Part shown: positions 23,243 to 34,814 of the stretch, piece after piece | Numbering within the stretch: position 1 is the stretch's first letter | How the letters are laid out: each line of letters begins with the position of its first letter | Origin: Maratus speciosus | Lineage: Eukaryota > Arthropoda > Arachnida > Araneae > Salticidae | DNA: 64,000 nt | NCBI GenBank assembly: GCA_963932465.1 | Contig: OZ010792.1 | Coordinates: forward strand, 512,167,100 to 512,231,099 | Direction: 5' to 3' | Notes under the pieces: model-generated | The model's database searches: none | Seen by the model: only the letters and a program-made list of their open reading frames with translations | What the model was told of the DNA's origin: nothing | Position numbers and translations under genes: made by a program

Positions 23243-23591
23243 AAAAAATTCGTTCTTATTTGTTAATAACTTAAAAGAATAATTTTAGTAAAAGCTTTAA
23301 ATCATATCGAAGGCAATTAAATAAGCTTTAATAATAATAATAATAATAAAAAATTAAGATGATCCATTGAGAAGTTTTTTTTAATCTTGCCCACCGTGTC
23401 AAAAAATGTCGTTGAACATATTTGTTTATAACTTAGAGTAGAAGCGACGAAATCTAATAAAAAAATTCTTGTGTGTACCTTAAGATATGTACAATAAATT
23501 GTTAAAATTTAAAAAAGATCCATTATGCAGTTTTCTTACAAAAAAATCATAAAAAAGTGCTTTTTTTTGTCTCCTAATGTAGAAGGTCCCC
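22859..23591. mobile_element. TTAA-flanked foldback element
   Basis: TTAA lies on both sides (22855-22858 and 23592-23595). The ends are (A)GGGGCCTTCTACATTAGGAG and its inverted partner CTCCTAATGTAGAAGGTCCCC. The arms extend about 210 bp, through 'ATGTTCAACTGC/GTCGTTGAACAT' and 'GCCCACCGT'. The centre holds a run of more than 35 A. TTAA duplication fits piggyBac-like or Kolobok-like mobilisation. There is no coding capacity. Confidence 0.8.
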
Positions 23592-23595
23592 TTAA

Positions 23596-24377
23596 ACAAA
23601 GAACAATGAAACTATTTAAATAAAAATATGAATTTCAATGAAGATGACTTGGGCATTTTTAACTAACTCAGTTTATCGCGTTACTAAACTAAAGTTTGAA
23701 GGAGAAAGAATAAAACACTTTTTAATATTTAGCCTTTATCAGACGTGTTTTGTTCCCCTCCTCCGGGCTTACACTAAAGCTAAAGCTGCAAAGCTTAACA
23801 TGTGCGGGGTGGTTATCCTGTGACCCATTTATTAACCCTTTATATCCTAACGTTATTTTTAAGTACCATTAAAGAAAATTCAATGTAAAATTTATTAATT
23901 CGGCTTTTAATAAAAGTAGTTTGCACTTTTCATGCAAAATAATTTGTTCATTAATATAATTTGCTCAAATCATAGTGAAACAGTCGAAGCTAAATATTTT
24001 TAATGTGGTTATTTTCTCAACCATCTACCTAGATGTAACTTTTCTCCTATTAAAAAATATTATACGAAAAATTTGCAACCGCAAAACACTTCTCTGTTAC
24101 AGATAGGATCACATTTTATTTACACTGCTCTCATAGAAATTGTGAGATTTTCATAAGCGTATTTTTGTTAATTAATCTAATTATTCTTGTAAATATTTTG
24201 CAAAAAGAGCTCTAACTACCGATTTAATAAATCAGTTTTAATTAACAGAATGATCTAAAAATCAAGTTGTTGATATATATGTTGTTCTGGATATCTTAGA
24301 CATTAACGTAAATAATTATCCAGGTGAAGTAATTTTTATATTCAAAATTCAGGATATAAAGCGTTTTAAACGCGTAT
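23596..24377. other. Intronic AT-rich stretch
   Basis: I see no gene, TIR or tandem repeat that I can support. A small open frame at 23638-23820 has no recognisable motif. Confidence 0.4.
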
Positions 24378-24630
24378 TTACACTGTCAAAAAAAAAAACG
24401 GACTAAAAAATGGAGATTCTACTGGCAATCTAGACACCAGAATTATTTCCGTATTTTTATGGAAAAATTTTCCCATAAATTACAGAAAATTTTCCGTTTC
24501 CAAAAACGGAAATTTTTCTGTAATTTATGGGGAAATTTTTCCGTAAAAGTACGGAAATAGTACTGGCGTCTAGATTGCCAGTAGAATCTCCGTTTTTTAG
24601 TCCCCCCCCCCTTTTTTTTTATACAGTGCA
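24378..24630. mobile_element. Foldback MITE with 'CACTGT' ends
   Basis: The arms of about 105 bp are almost perfectly inverted, for example 'GATTCTACTGGCAATCTAGA' against 'TCTAGATTGCCAGTAGAATC'. The ends read CACTGTCAAAAAA and, inverted, CACTGTATAAAAAA. The small open frame inside the palindrome is an artefact of the arms. Confidence 0.75.
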
Positions 24631-25539
24631 GTGCCAGAAACGCTGGAAATTCAGAAAATTCAAAGTAACACAACTCTGTATTTTATAGTCGCAGAAGAAT
24701 AGAATTTTTACTGCTTCACTTGTTAGAGCATGGAGTTTTCTAAATATAACTTACAGGATGCACAGACCATAAAAAAAATAAATTTCTTAATTTTTATAAA
24801 AATAACTTTTTACACGTAGATGGACTTTTATATCATGAAGACAGCATTTGCAATTTGGATTATAACTCTAAACTGAAAATTATGGAATTAGTTATCGATG
24901 AATGATAATAAGAAACACTTTATTAACTGTATTTAATGTGTTACACTAAAAAAGTTTGAGTATTATATACATAGATATTTTCTTTCATTCATTTACCTCG
25001 TTGTTTTGTTATTTTCATACAGTGCTTTCTCCTATCTTCCTATGTTTTATGAGTATGTCATTATACAGGGTGTTGCCGAATTCGATCGACAAATTCAGAG
25101 GGGGTGATAGCAGTGCTGTAGTTGGAAAAAAAATATTTGTAGGAACTCACTTTTTCATAGAGTAGATGTTGATGCTACCGGATTTTTGCTAAGCCAAAAT
25201 CCAATTTAAAATATTTAGCCAAAATCCAACTGTTTTCAATTAACAGCTATAATTATTATATTGTAGTTTTTATAGTATTGTATTTGTATAGCATCCATCT
25301 AAAAGCAATATTTAATCAATCTCATAGAAACATTTTCCATTATGAATCGAAATAAATCCCTATATTATTTACTTGCGCATTTATTCTAGAAGTTTCCAAA
25401 AGAACGATGAAGAAAGGTGTTTTCTGTGCTCTCTGATTTATGACAAGCTATTTCGCCGGCTACTTTTCTTTCTGATCACTACCAAGATTTTACATATGGT
25501 TCAGGACAAAATTTTCTTAAAGCTGTTCTCAACTGCTCT
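24631..25539. other. Intronic stretch with repeat end at 25066
   Basis: The only recognisable item is 'TATACAGGGTGTTGCCGAAT' followed by 'GACAAATTCAGAGGG' at about 25064-25102. This is the end of the dispersed repeat also seen near 480-525 and 30555-30600. Confidence 0.45.
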
Positions 25540-25781
25540 GCTCAACAAGCGCAAAACGTTTTGACACATTTACAAATTCATTTTTTAACGGAAAGATATA
25601 AAACTGGAAAGAACTGGCCATGGAAGTGATTTGGAATTGAACTGTTTTTCCTTTTTTTGATCCATCAATTATCTATTGAGTTATAAGTATTTTTGATCAC
25701 GTGACAAACACGTTTTTCGCCCGCTCTCGAGTGCTTTTTCTCCGTTCGCGCGAAAACTCGGTTCAAAACGTTCACTTTGAC

Positions 25782-28700
25782 CAAAGCCGCCTCAAGACTA
25801 CAAGCCAAACACGAGCTTTCGTGACGTCACGACGCGGGGCTTAGATCAGCCGTGAAGAGCACATGCATTATTTAAAACATATTAATTCTTTCCTCTATAT
25901 ACCAACTTATTATCACAACATATGGGAAAAAAATAAAAACGTATAGTTTAAAGACGCTAATTAAGTGCTTTTTAATCAATTTCGATCACTCGAAACAATA
26001 ATAATAACGATAACACAAAAACAAAAATTATGAAATAATATCACTGTGTCAGTCAAAATGTGCACTTAATTAAAGTTACATTAAAGAAAAATGATTGGTT
26101 CATGAAAAAAAAAAATCGAAGTATTAAATTTAATTTAGTGAACAGTTTTCATTATTTATTCTACTTTGAAATTTACAAAAATATCAATTATCTATTTTCT
26201 ATATATTCTAAAACAAGACATTAATAAATATATATAAGCAAAATCTACAAATATGTATATAATATATATATAAACATATATATGTAGTTTTAAACACATA
26301 GAGAGAATTACTTTGCTTTCAATTATTTCATTTTCAAAAATAAATAAATAAATACCAATATTCTGTCAATCAAAACCCACATTTAAAATTAAACTAAAGT
26401 GGATGAAAAATGATTGTTAAATGAAAACAAATTCAAGTTGTATGCTATTTTTATTATTCATTGTGGCTTGAAATTATACAATAAATATCCTATTAAATAT
26501 TTAGTGCATATTAACATGCAAAGGAGTATAATAAATTTAATATAAATAAATAGTAAAACTACAGAGTGCATGAAATTAGGTAACAACACAGATAAATTTT
26601 TCTTACTGTAAACTTTACTTAGCAGAAGTGGGTAATTTTCACATAAAATCGATTAAATTGAAAAAACACAAAGCTCTCATAATAAAACAAAACAAGGTCA
26701 TGAAACAGAAAATTATTATTATCTTAATTTTTGTATTATTTTAAGATATTATGCAAGGTACAAGCAATACAGTTTTTAGAAAGTGTACTGAAACCTGGTG
26801 AGAACAAAAGAAAGAAAGAAAACACTGGAATTGAAATATTCCTAACATATATTTATTTTGTTCAGATATTCAAGAATTAAGATTTTGGACTTTGTACTAT
26901 ATATCATTAGAAAACTAATGATTTAAATTTTATTATAACAACTTAGTATTGCATTGTTTTCAAAAGAAATTCTTCATACACGTTTTCCTCATAACGAGTC
27001 AAGTTGAAATAATTTATTACGGACCAATTGGGGGGTATTTTTTTTAGACACCTTATAACATAAATAGAAAAACAAATAAAAATTTGCAAACAAATACTCC
27101 TTTGCAACAAATCCATGATTTTTTCTACTATTATTCTACTAATATTTTTTCATAAAGTTGTGACCATCTTTTTGTGATACCCTGTATACAAATGTAAATA
27201 GTACATGGTACGAAATTTATGCATGCATACAATACGTATGAAGTTTAGCACTAACCACTTATGCATTATTCGCGAATAATTTCTACCGATAGATAAAAGG
27301 GGGGTCCCAGAATGGTGCTTGCTCCGAGGACCTAGATAAACAAAGTCGGGTCCTGACTACACAGAAAAGTAAATTTATAATTATGTAACAATAATTTTAT
27401 TTATTGTTATTTTTAATTAAACGTTAAAAGTTATATAAAAACACACAAAATTTTTGTGAATTCGGAAGGGGGGGGGGGATAAATTGTTTACAGTCATTAT
27501 AAAAATAAAGAGATCCAGACATATCATTCCCATATCCGTAATTGTCATGTATAAGTATGCACTGTGTAACAAATATTATAAAATGAATTTTTATTAAGAG
27601 TTTAAGATTAAAAAACACCAATAAATTAGTATGTATACTGATCGGGCTTTAAAAGAAATAAACAAGATAACAATGTTATGCATCCATAGAAATTCTGATG
27701 AAAGTTTCTAGTACATTTAAATTTTTAAGTATGAAAATATCTATAAAAATACATAAATTTTGGTATCAAATTAAAGCCCAATCAATTCTGCCTACAGAAT
27801 AATCAGAGTTATACTATTCTCACGACCAGTGTTTTCTAATAAAAGTCGATCATTAAAAGCCACCCTAATGAGAGAAAACAAAACAAATTAAAAAGATAGG
27901 AAGGTGTGACAAGCTATAAATTACATAATAATTAAGCTTGTAATTAAGACTTTTGGCTGAAAATGTTTTAGCATGATTAGTATTCAAGAAACTCAGTCTG
28001 ACATAAATTTCAGCTATCTGGTGCCAGTATTTCCGAGTAAATAAAGTCAGAAGTTTTAATCGAAATTATTGAATAGCAAGAAAGGTAAAGTTTAAACTAA
28101 TAATATTTATGCTGTACTTACTGTATACAAACTTTCATCAGTTTTCAGTGGTAAATTTCTGAGTAATAATAATTTTAAAGTTTTTTTTTATTAATTTGTT
28201 TAAATTAAAAGAACTAATTAAAATTCCACTTGAAAATATAATAGTTGAGGTAGAAAAATATGTCGCATAGGACATTAAAATTTCAAACTGAATTGGCCGT
28301 ATAGCTTCCAAATTTTAAGGAGAAATGTGTTGGCTCGAACAGAGCTGTCTAGCTCTGGCACATATTAAAATGAAGCTATTTTTACATATTTATAAAGAAT
28401 ATAATTAAACAATGAAAACTTTATTAATTAATAACTTTTGTGATAATTCACCGATTCACACCATTCAAGCACCAATTTTTAGCAAATTACGATAGACAGG
28501 GAATGATATAAGTCTCGATACGATTTAGTGATTTTTGCCACTTAAATTACTGCTTACATTTAAATTACTGCTGTTTTTGAAATGAAACAGAAGTACAATA
28601 ATATCGTTTTGTTTTGAAACACGTACACGGGATTGTTGACAATACGATACTGGGATTTAATAGTTAATTTATTTTAAAGAAGTTAAAAATAAAAGATATT

Positions 28701-28942
28701 CTGAACACAAAAAATAGAGCTAGTACTAATAAAATATAAGTAGTTAATTTGAAAATAAAACTTACCTTCAAAAGAATATGTTCTATTAGTTAAGTAAACA
28801 ACACGTGCATATGTTACATTTTAATTCTAAACAACCAGATACAAGTTTCAAAATCTCGGCATTGGCGCCAGCCCCGGGTCGTTACGTCACATATGTGGGG
28901 GAATGAAATCGTGTCTGGCTTGATAGTCTTGAGAAGGCTTTG
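25782..28942. mobile_element. 3.16 kb TIR element with 7-bp duplication
   Basis: The left end CAAAGCCGCCTCAAGACTAC and right end (inverted) CAAAGCCTTCTCAAGACTAT continue as 'AAGCCAAACACGA/AAGCCAGACACGA', a TIR of about 35 bp. CTTTGAC flanks both sides (25775-25781 and 28943-28949). The interior is very AT-rich with no transposase. CG-containing blocks (TGACGTCACGACGCGGGGC and its partner near 28870) sit just inside each end. Superfamily is undecided; a CAAAG start with 7-8 bp duplication would suit hAT or P. Confidence 0.75.
27295..27360. other. Short GC-richer patch inside the 3.16 kb element
   Basis: 'GGGGGGTCCCAGAATGG', 'CTCCGAGGACC' and 'GTCGGGTCCTGAC' stand out from more than 2 kb of AT-rich sequence. 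It may be an old MITE end. No further support is visible. Confidence 0.25.
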
Positions 28943-29299
28943 CTTTGACACTGTTTTCTGAAGGATCTATTGCGTTTGCAAAAAACTGGAAAAAACAGCT
29001 CGATGACATAGTTTCTGAACAACAACACCAGCGAGTTTCATGCATTTTCGGACAAAAATAAATTAAAACTTATGTCAGAAAGTTGCCCTTTTGGATTTGA
29101 GAACACCCTTAAGGGAGGTCCTACACGGCTTATGAATATAAGTGAAACGGATCTTCTTAAAACTAGCATAAATTATAGTTTCGCTTACAAAAAAAAAAAA
29201 AAAAAAAAAAGAATGGTATATACATATACATGGATTAAAAAAAAATTAACAGTAACAAACAAAATATTTCTGGGAACAGCGTTCCCATGTGTTCTCACC

Positions 29300-30600
29300 C
29301 AACTGCAGCACTGGCTGATAGTAGGTATGAAGAACATGATAAATTACCGAAGAACATGGGGTCGCAAACCACATATTTAATCAAAATTACAGGGTGTTCT
29401 GCCGTAATTCAATTTGGCTTGACGGTAATAACTTTCAGAAAACTGAAGTACATTACAATAAAACTTTTAATAGACAATCTCACCTTTGTTGTAAATGTAA
29501 TAATATATTAAATAATGGTAGTTTCCATTACACGGGCCAACAGTATGCACTGGACGCTCCACATTTTGGTTTGCGATTACCAGTTCATACGGAATCATTG
29601 ATTGCTTGAGCGCCCTGGTTTTCCAGATCTTTATGTGATGTTATAACATTTCACACAAAACGAGGTTCATATCGTTGCATTTTCATTGCAATGTTTTTAT
29701 TAAGCTCCAAGTTGTTATCGTCAACCTATGTTCAGTTAGGATAAAATACCCTGTATTTGCGACTAAATAAGTAGTTTGGAACCCCGTGTTCTATGGCAGG
29801 GTTGGCGAACCTTTTTATAGTCGTGTGCCAATTTTTTTTGCCAAAACATAATTTACTTGACCTTGACGTGCCAACTAAAAAACAAATTCAGTGGAGTGAA
29901 ATATAATGAATCTACTTGAAAATTACTTATTAGGATATTTTCTAAAATGAGTAATATACATTTAAGTATTACACTGCAATAATTATAGAAGCAATTATAT
30001 TTTAGAAATTAATTAAAAACATAACGTGATTAATTTTTGTATCTTGGATGAAAAATAATGTATTCATGTTCAATTAATTTCACCAGAATTCAAACTAAAT
30101 GAATTTATATGACAACCATTCTATTTGATTTTTTAGATTCTAAACTTGCCAAAATGACAGATATAAATAGTAGAAAAAATTATTAAAATTGAAAAAAGGC
30201 AGTTTAAATAGTTCTGAAATTCTTTTCCAAGTTCCCATAATTTAGCATCGGTAATAATCTTTCCTTTTTGATAGTTTTCAAATATTTTCTTTGTTTGGTA
30301 AATTTTCGAAACCATATTGAATAAGATTAAAATTCTTCAATTTGCAATTAATCGAATTTAGAATCTAATCAGATCATCTAAGTTCGTGTATTTTGTGTAA
30401 AATCGCTGTATCCTCATTTAGGGACATAATCAACGCCGCGCCGTGCCAAAATTATTCTTTGGCGTGCCGAAAGTGGCACGAGTGCCATAGGTTCGCCGAC
30501 CCTGTTCTATGGCAATCTTTCATTCTCTTGATGCCTACTATCATATCACACCTCTGAATTTGTCGCTCACATTCTACAGAACCCTGTATATCATATCTTA
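29300..30600. repeat. Inverted pair of the dispersed 'ACAGGGTGTTCTG' repeat
   Basis: About 29300-29450 is the reverse complement of the copy at 320-470. About 29740-29796 plus 30505-30600 is a direct copy. The unit may be a TIR element with arms of about 150 bp, but the outer ends do not match well enough to fix boundaries. The right arm is split by the hAT MITE below. Confidence 0.55.
29797..30504. mobile_element. Non-autonomous hAT with 8-bp duplication
   Basis: The ends are CAGGGTTGGCGAACCT and, inverted, CAGGGTCGGCGAACCTATGG. The perfect 8-bp target duplication TTCTATGG lies at 29789-29796 and 30505-30512. Subterminal 'GTGTGCCAA' and 'GGCACGAGTGCC' motifs resemble the GGCGAACCT...GTGCC ends known from SPIN-type hAT MITEs. 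The related repeat near 440 shows the unfilled site. The interior is AT-rich and non-coding. Confidence 0.85.
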
Positions 30601-30868
30601 TTTTACACTATTAGAAAAACTATTAGTTATAACTGTTATTTATGCATATAGAACAATGTAATTTGGCTTCTCTAACTATGTAACATTTTAATAGTATGGC
30701 TGTGCAAAATTTGCAAATAAATTTATAACAAAAAATATATTTCAATTCGTCTTAAATTTCTAGAGCCTTGGTCCACTTATAAACTTTTGTGTTATATTGC
30801 ATAGAGATGTTGCTTTATGAAAATTCTTAACATTTAATATATTTTTAAGATGAAACAACAGATATATA

Positions 30869-32585
30869 AACTCCAAGTAAAAAAAAATTAGAATAATTCA
30901 TTTAATTTGTATTTCGAATTGCATTTAGTTTTAATTCAGCATAGTACAATTTGAAAAAGAACAACGGTTGATGTTTTAATAAATTTGCATGTTATTAAAG
31001 AAAATTAAAACTACAAAAGATTAAATTTTGAGTGAATATTGTATTTTTGTAAAATTATTTTCATCATTCAAAATATTTGAATACTAAAATAGGTGGCTCA
31101 AAAAATGAGAATACTTATGAATTTTCTTGATTGGTTCAGAAAGTTGCACAAATTAAACATAAAATTAGCTTCTGCGGGACTTCTTCTTAAGTTATAAAAG
31201 CGCTTTGCATCATCATTGTTTTCATTTTGTGTGAAACATGGGTCGTTGGTCCGTCATAACGGAGTTTACAAAACATCCTATTACTGATTTGAATAAAGAA
31301 GGTCGTAGTCAGCAGTATATCGCCAGTTACTTAAAATGTTGTAAACGAAGTGTTAGTAGAGCAATAAAGCAGCATTTTAACGACGGACATTTTGAAAACA
31401 AGCATCTGAATAGCGGCTGAAAACCAAAGACTACTCAGAGAGATGATAGAAAGCTAAAGAGTATTACTAAAATAACCCCTGTTTTAGAAGTGTAAGATAT
31501 TTGCATCGAAAGTGGAAAGAACACGGTGTTGATGTGAGTAAATCTACAACATACTCTACATGAATGTCTACAAGACGTCTCCATAAATTTGGATTTCAAT
31601 TTCGTGTACCAAAAATAAAGCCCCTCATAACTATTAAACAGAAAATGAAAGAATGAAGTGGTGCAAAAAAAAGTTTTTTATGAGTGTGGATGATTGGAAA
31701 AAGATATCGTTTAGTGATGAGATTGTATTTTGCGTAACATATGGTGATCAAGGTGTTCGTGTATGGCATCTGAAGCAAGATGCATATGACAAGGACAGCA
31801 TGAAATGATCAGTGAAATTTGCAGCCAGTGTAAAGGTATGTGATTGCATGACTGCAGGTGGTCCTGGAAGGCTTTATGTTTCGTTAACGAAGGGATTAAT
31901 TCTGAGATATATCAAGAAATACTTGAACCTTTCATGATACCATCGTCGGAAGATCTGTGTAATGACGATTTAATTTTCCAACATGATTCAGCACCTTCAC
32001 ACAGGTCAGTGTCCACCAAGAACTGGCTTAGCCAACACCAAATTAACGTACTTCCCTGGCCGGCTAATTCGCCGGATTTAAACCCAGTAGAGAATTTTTG
32101 AGGAATAAGGAAGAAAAGACTGCAAGATATTGTCCCAAAAAACAAAGTTGAGTTTCTTTCCAGCAGCATAAAGTCGGCATGGTTATGTCAGGGCAAAATA
32201 CATTGTGAACCACTTGTAGATAGCTTGGCAAAGCGCGTTCGTGCTGTTATAAAATGTAAAAGTGATGCTACAAAATATTAAAGATTAATTATTTTTCCTT
32301 AAAAAAAAAAAAAAAAAAAAAACATGTGTTATTTACAATGCATTATTCTAATATTTTGAACCAGGTAAATGGTTATTCTAATATTTTGATTTTTTCCAAG
32401 TGTGAATAATTATTTTAATTTTTGTATCATTTCCTTTAAATTTTATACTAAAAGGTTCTACAAATTATGTAGATTCTTACAATATTAAGTTTTATCCTGT
32501 ATTACTTTTGTATAAACGATACATAAAAAAAACCTTTTTCACAATTCCTTTTTTTCTGTTATTCTAATTTTTTGACTTGGAGCTG
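30869..32585 (+). mobile_element. Tc1-like element with doubled terminal binding sites
   Basis: The ends are 'ACTCCAAGTAAAAA..TTAG' (about 30869-30893) and, inverted, CAGCTCCAAGTCAAAAAATT (32585 leftwards). TA at 32586-32587 matches TA at about 30865-30868. Inner copies of the end motif lie near 31090 ('GGCTCAAAAAATGAGAATAC') and near 32340-32402 ('TATTCTAATATTTTGA' twice), an IR/DR-like arrangement. The right end sits inside the splice donor of the CLCA-like exon. Confidence 0.8.
31238..32278 (+). pseudogene. Tc1-like transposase, decayed
   Basis: It starts MGRWSVITEFTKHPITDL, with a helix-turn-helix (KEGRSQQYIASYL..SVSRAI) and an inner basic segment (RDDRKLKSI). It then moves between frames: RRLHKFGFQFRVPKIKPL, DWKKISFSDEIVF (first Asp), GGPGRLYVS, then DDLIFQHDSAPSHRS (second Asp), NWLSQHQINVLPWPA, and NSPDLNPVENF (Glu). 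The spacing from HDSAP to the PVE glutamate is 34 residues, the DD34E pattern of Tc1. At least six stops and several frameshifts are present, so it cannot make active enzyme. Confidence 0.88.
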
Positions 32586-32592
32586 TACTTAC

Positions 32593-32730
32593 GTCAAAAC
32601 CATCTACAGTTTCAGCCCACACATTCACTGTGATGGGATCATCAGACATAGCCGACCTTCCGGTGACTGTGACCAGAACTGGATCTGTAATTCCTTTCAT
32701 TCTACTGGTCTTCAAAATGTATTCCCCAGT
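32593..32730 (-). CDS. CLCA-like gene, exon after the VWA region
   Basis: The exon is bounded by acceptor TTAATTACAG (complement of 32731-32740) and donor GAC|GTAAGT (complement of 32587-32592). It is 138 nt, 46 codons, phase 0 at both ends. It reads TGEYILKTSRMKGITDPVL, then VTVTGRSAMSDDPITVNVW and AETVDGFD. This matches the CLCA beta-sandwich stretch '..G.W.Y.L........L.VTVTSRA.......PI.V.....', placed between the 38478-38705 and 2779-2917 segments, as the gene order requires. A Tc1-like element begins within the donor region. Confidence 0.85.
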
Positions 32731-34814
32731 CTGTAATTAAATATAATAAAGCTGATTTTTTAGGATAAAATTTTACAGGATACATTTTTGATATTTAAAA
32801 AAAAAGCTATTTTATCATTTTCTTTTCTAAAGATCTTTATTTTTCTTCCGTAATAGCATTTTTGTTACCAAAAACTTAAGGAAAAAAGAAAAAACTTTCG
32901 TATGATTATAACATAATAGGTTGAAACTCCCAGTTATTGACACCGAACCAGTAACTGACACTTCAGCAAAAATCTAACTCAATAAGGCATTTTCTTTTAA
33001 AATTTTGCAAAGTAATATATATGTGCAACTTATTTGTCTTAACTGTTATGTTTCAGTTATTGGTTTTTTAAAATAGGGATGGTGTCAGTTATAGGAGTTT
33101 CTGACAAAATTTCTGAAAAAAATTAATTTTTAGTAATAGAAAGCATAATTTTTCAAAATTTTGTCAAAAATAATTTTTAATATGCCTCTAGTATACTTTC
33201 AAAAATAAAAACAAGAACAAAATAGATTTCAAAAATTTTAATAGTAATTTAAACAAGAAAGAATTCTTAAGATGTGAGTTACTGGAGGTTTCATCATAGA
33301 TTTCGGTTAATTGTGAGTTGTGACACATATGCACGATTTGTGCCAATAAATCGACTGCTACAAACATCAGAAGTAAATTTAATAACATTTTTCTATTTTG
33401 TTCCAATAAAACGGTATTCCAAATTACCAGATCTACTGTACCATAAAATAAACACGTGTTTTTTCTCAGCCAGAAATTGTCCTCTAGACTCTAGAGCCTC
33501 AACACTTCGATTTTGCCCCCGCATCCCCTTGTAGTAAATTTTATTTTCATTGAGTTCTATTATCATTTAAATTTTGTTCGATAAGTTAAAAATTTTATCT
33601 TTCTGTCCACTTATGACGGTTTTACCGAAAATAATGCAAAAGTTGGCCTAACCTTTTTTAACACTTTCTAACATAGTTGAAAAGTGTTTATGAATTCGGT
33701 TTGTCTGGCCGTTTGTCTGTCTGTCCAAGCTCTAACTCGTGTAAATAGATTCGGATTTTCATGCAGTTAATATACGTTAAGGATATTTACTATGGAAGGT
33801 TCGGTATTGAATATAAAGTGTGTAGCATTAATAGTTCTCTTACAGGGTAACTCAAAAGTATTCCGTAACATTATGGTCAGTGGGGAAACATCGTTTGCAG
33901 TGTATTTTAATGACATTACGCTATTTCAACTGCATTGAAATTGATATAATTTACTAAATTTCACTAAATGATTATTACTATACAATAGATAGGGAATTCA
34001 TAGTATTTATCGTTCATTTACTGAAATAAGCAAAAGAAATCGGTTACAGCACTGTCTTTGAGCAGTAATTGCTGGAAGTGCGTTTTCAGTTTCGCATGCG
34101 CTTTTAAATGTAAATAAGTTTTTGCATGCTACTCGTTGTGCATAAATTCTATACCTCGTATACAGGGCTGCACAAAAAAAATTCGCGTACCAGTCTCTTT
34201 ATTAGCTGAAATTGATTATATTTCCAAACTGAACTAAATTCCTGCAATTTGTACATCATATACAGGGCTGCTCAAAGAATTCGGATAATTTTCTAGCTGT
34301 AGATGGGAATTGCTGATATTTTTGATTTTGATATGATTGATTGATATTTTTGATATGATTGATTTGATATGATTGATATTTTGATATGATTGATTTGGGT
34401 TTGCAAATGTGTTATGCGTTCCCAAATGGTTCAATTAGACATCCTATTTTAACTTATTAAACGGTGGAGTTTTGTTATGTTATTTTGAATGTGTTGGAAA
34501 GTGTTTCATACTCTATGCTTGGCGCATGATTTTTTCTTTCTTGGTTATTAATTGACATATGTCGTTCTAAATCTACGTGTTTGTAAGGCAATGCTGTCGA
34601 AAAAAAATTTTGTATTGTTCACTATATTCTCCATCACAAGCCATCACATTTGCGTCAACGTTGAGCCCGACTTACGAATCTTTTTTAAAAACTTCAGGTG
34701 TGCAGTTTTTATACCCATTTCTGCTTGCAATCATATAACGCTTTGAGGGGCAGATTACCTTCCGTTGCTAAAATGTGAAATCACTAAATGACAATAGGAT
34801 TTACGAAAAAAAAA
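32731..34814. other. Intron with minor repeats
   Basis: This lies in the 5.7 kb intron between two CLCA-like exons. Items visible are a 'GTTTGTCTGTCTGTCCAAGC' repeat fragment near 33705-33735, two 'TACAGGGCTGC' repeat starts (34160 and 34260) and a TGATTTGATATGATTGATAT tandem stretch (34325-34395). No gene is recognisable. Confidence 0.4.

Larger units (their letters stand above)
25540..29110. repeat. Dispersed repeat interrupted by a 3.16 kb element
   Basis: 25540-25781 plus 28943-29110 together match 61855-62280 ('AACGTTTTGACACATTTACA', 'TTTTTAACGGAAAGATATAA', 'TTTTCTGAAGGATCTATTGC', 'AAGTTGCCCTTTTGGATTT'). The copy at 62 kb runs straight through the junction, which proves the interruption. 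The family is unknown and no coding sequence is recognisable. Confidence 0.75.

Noticed and set aside
24443..24673. 76-codon minus-strand frame
   Set aside because: It lies on the arms of a foldback MITE. The peptide mirrors the inverted repeat.
33188..33534. Small frames near the CLCA exon at 32593
   Set aside because: No CLCA similarity, no splice signals in the right phase, and no recognisable domain.
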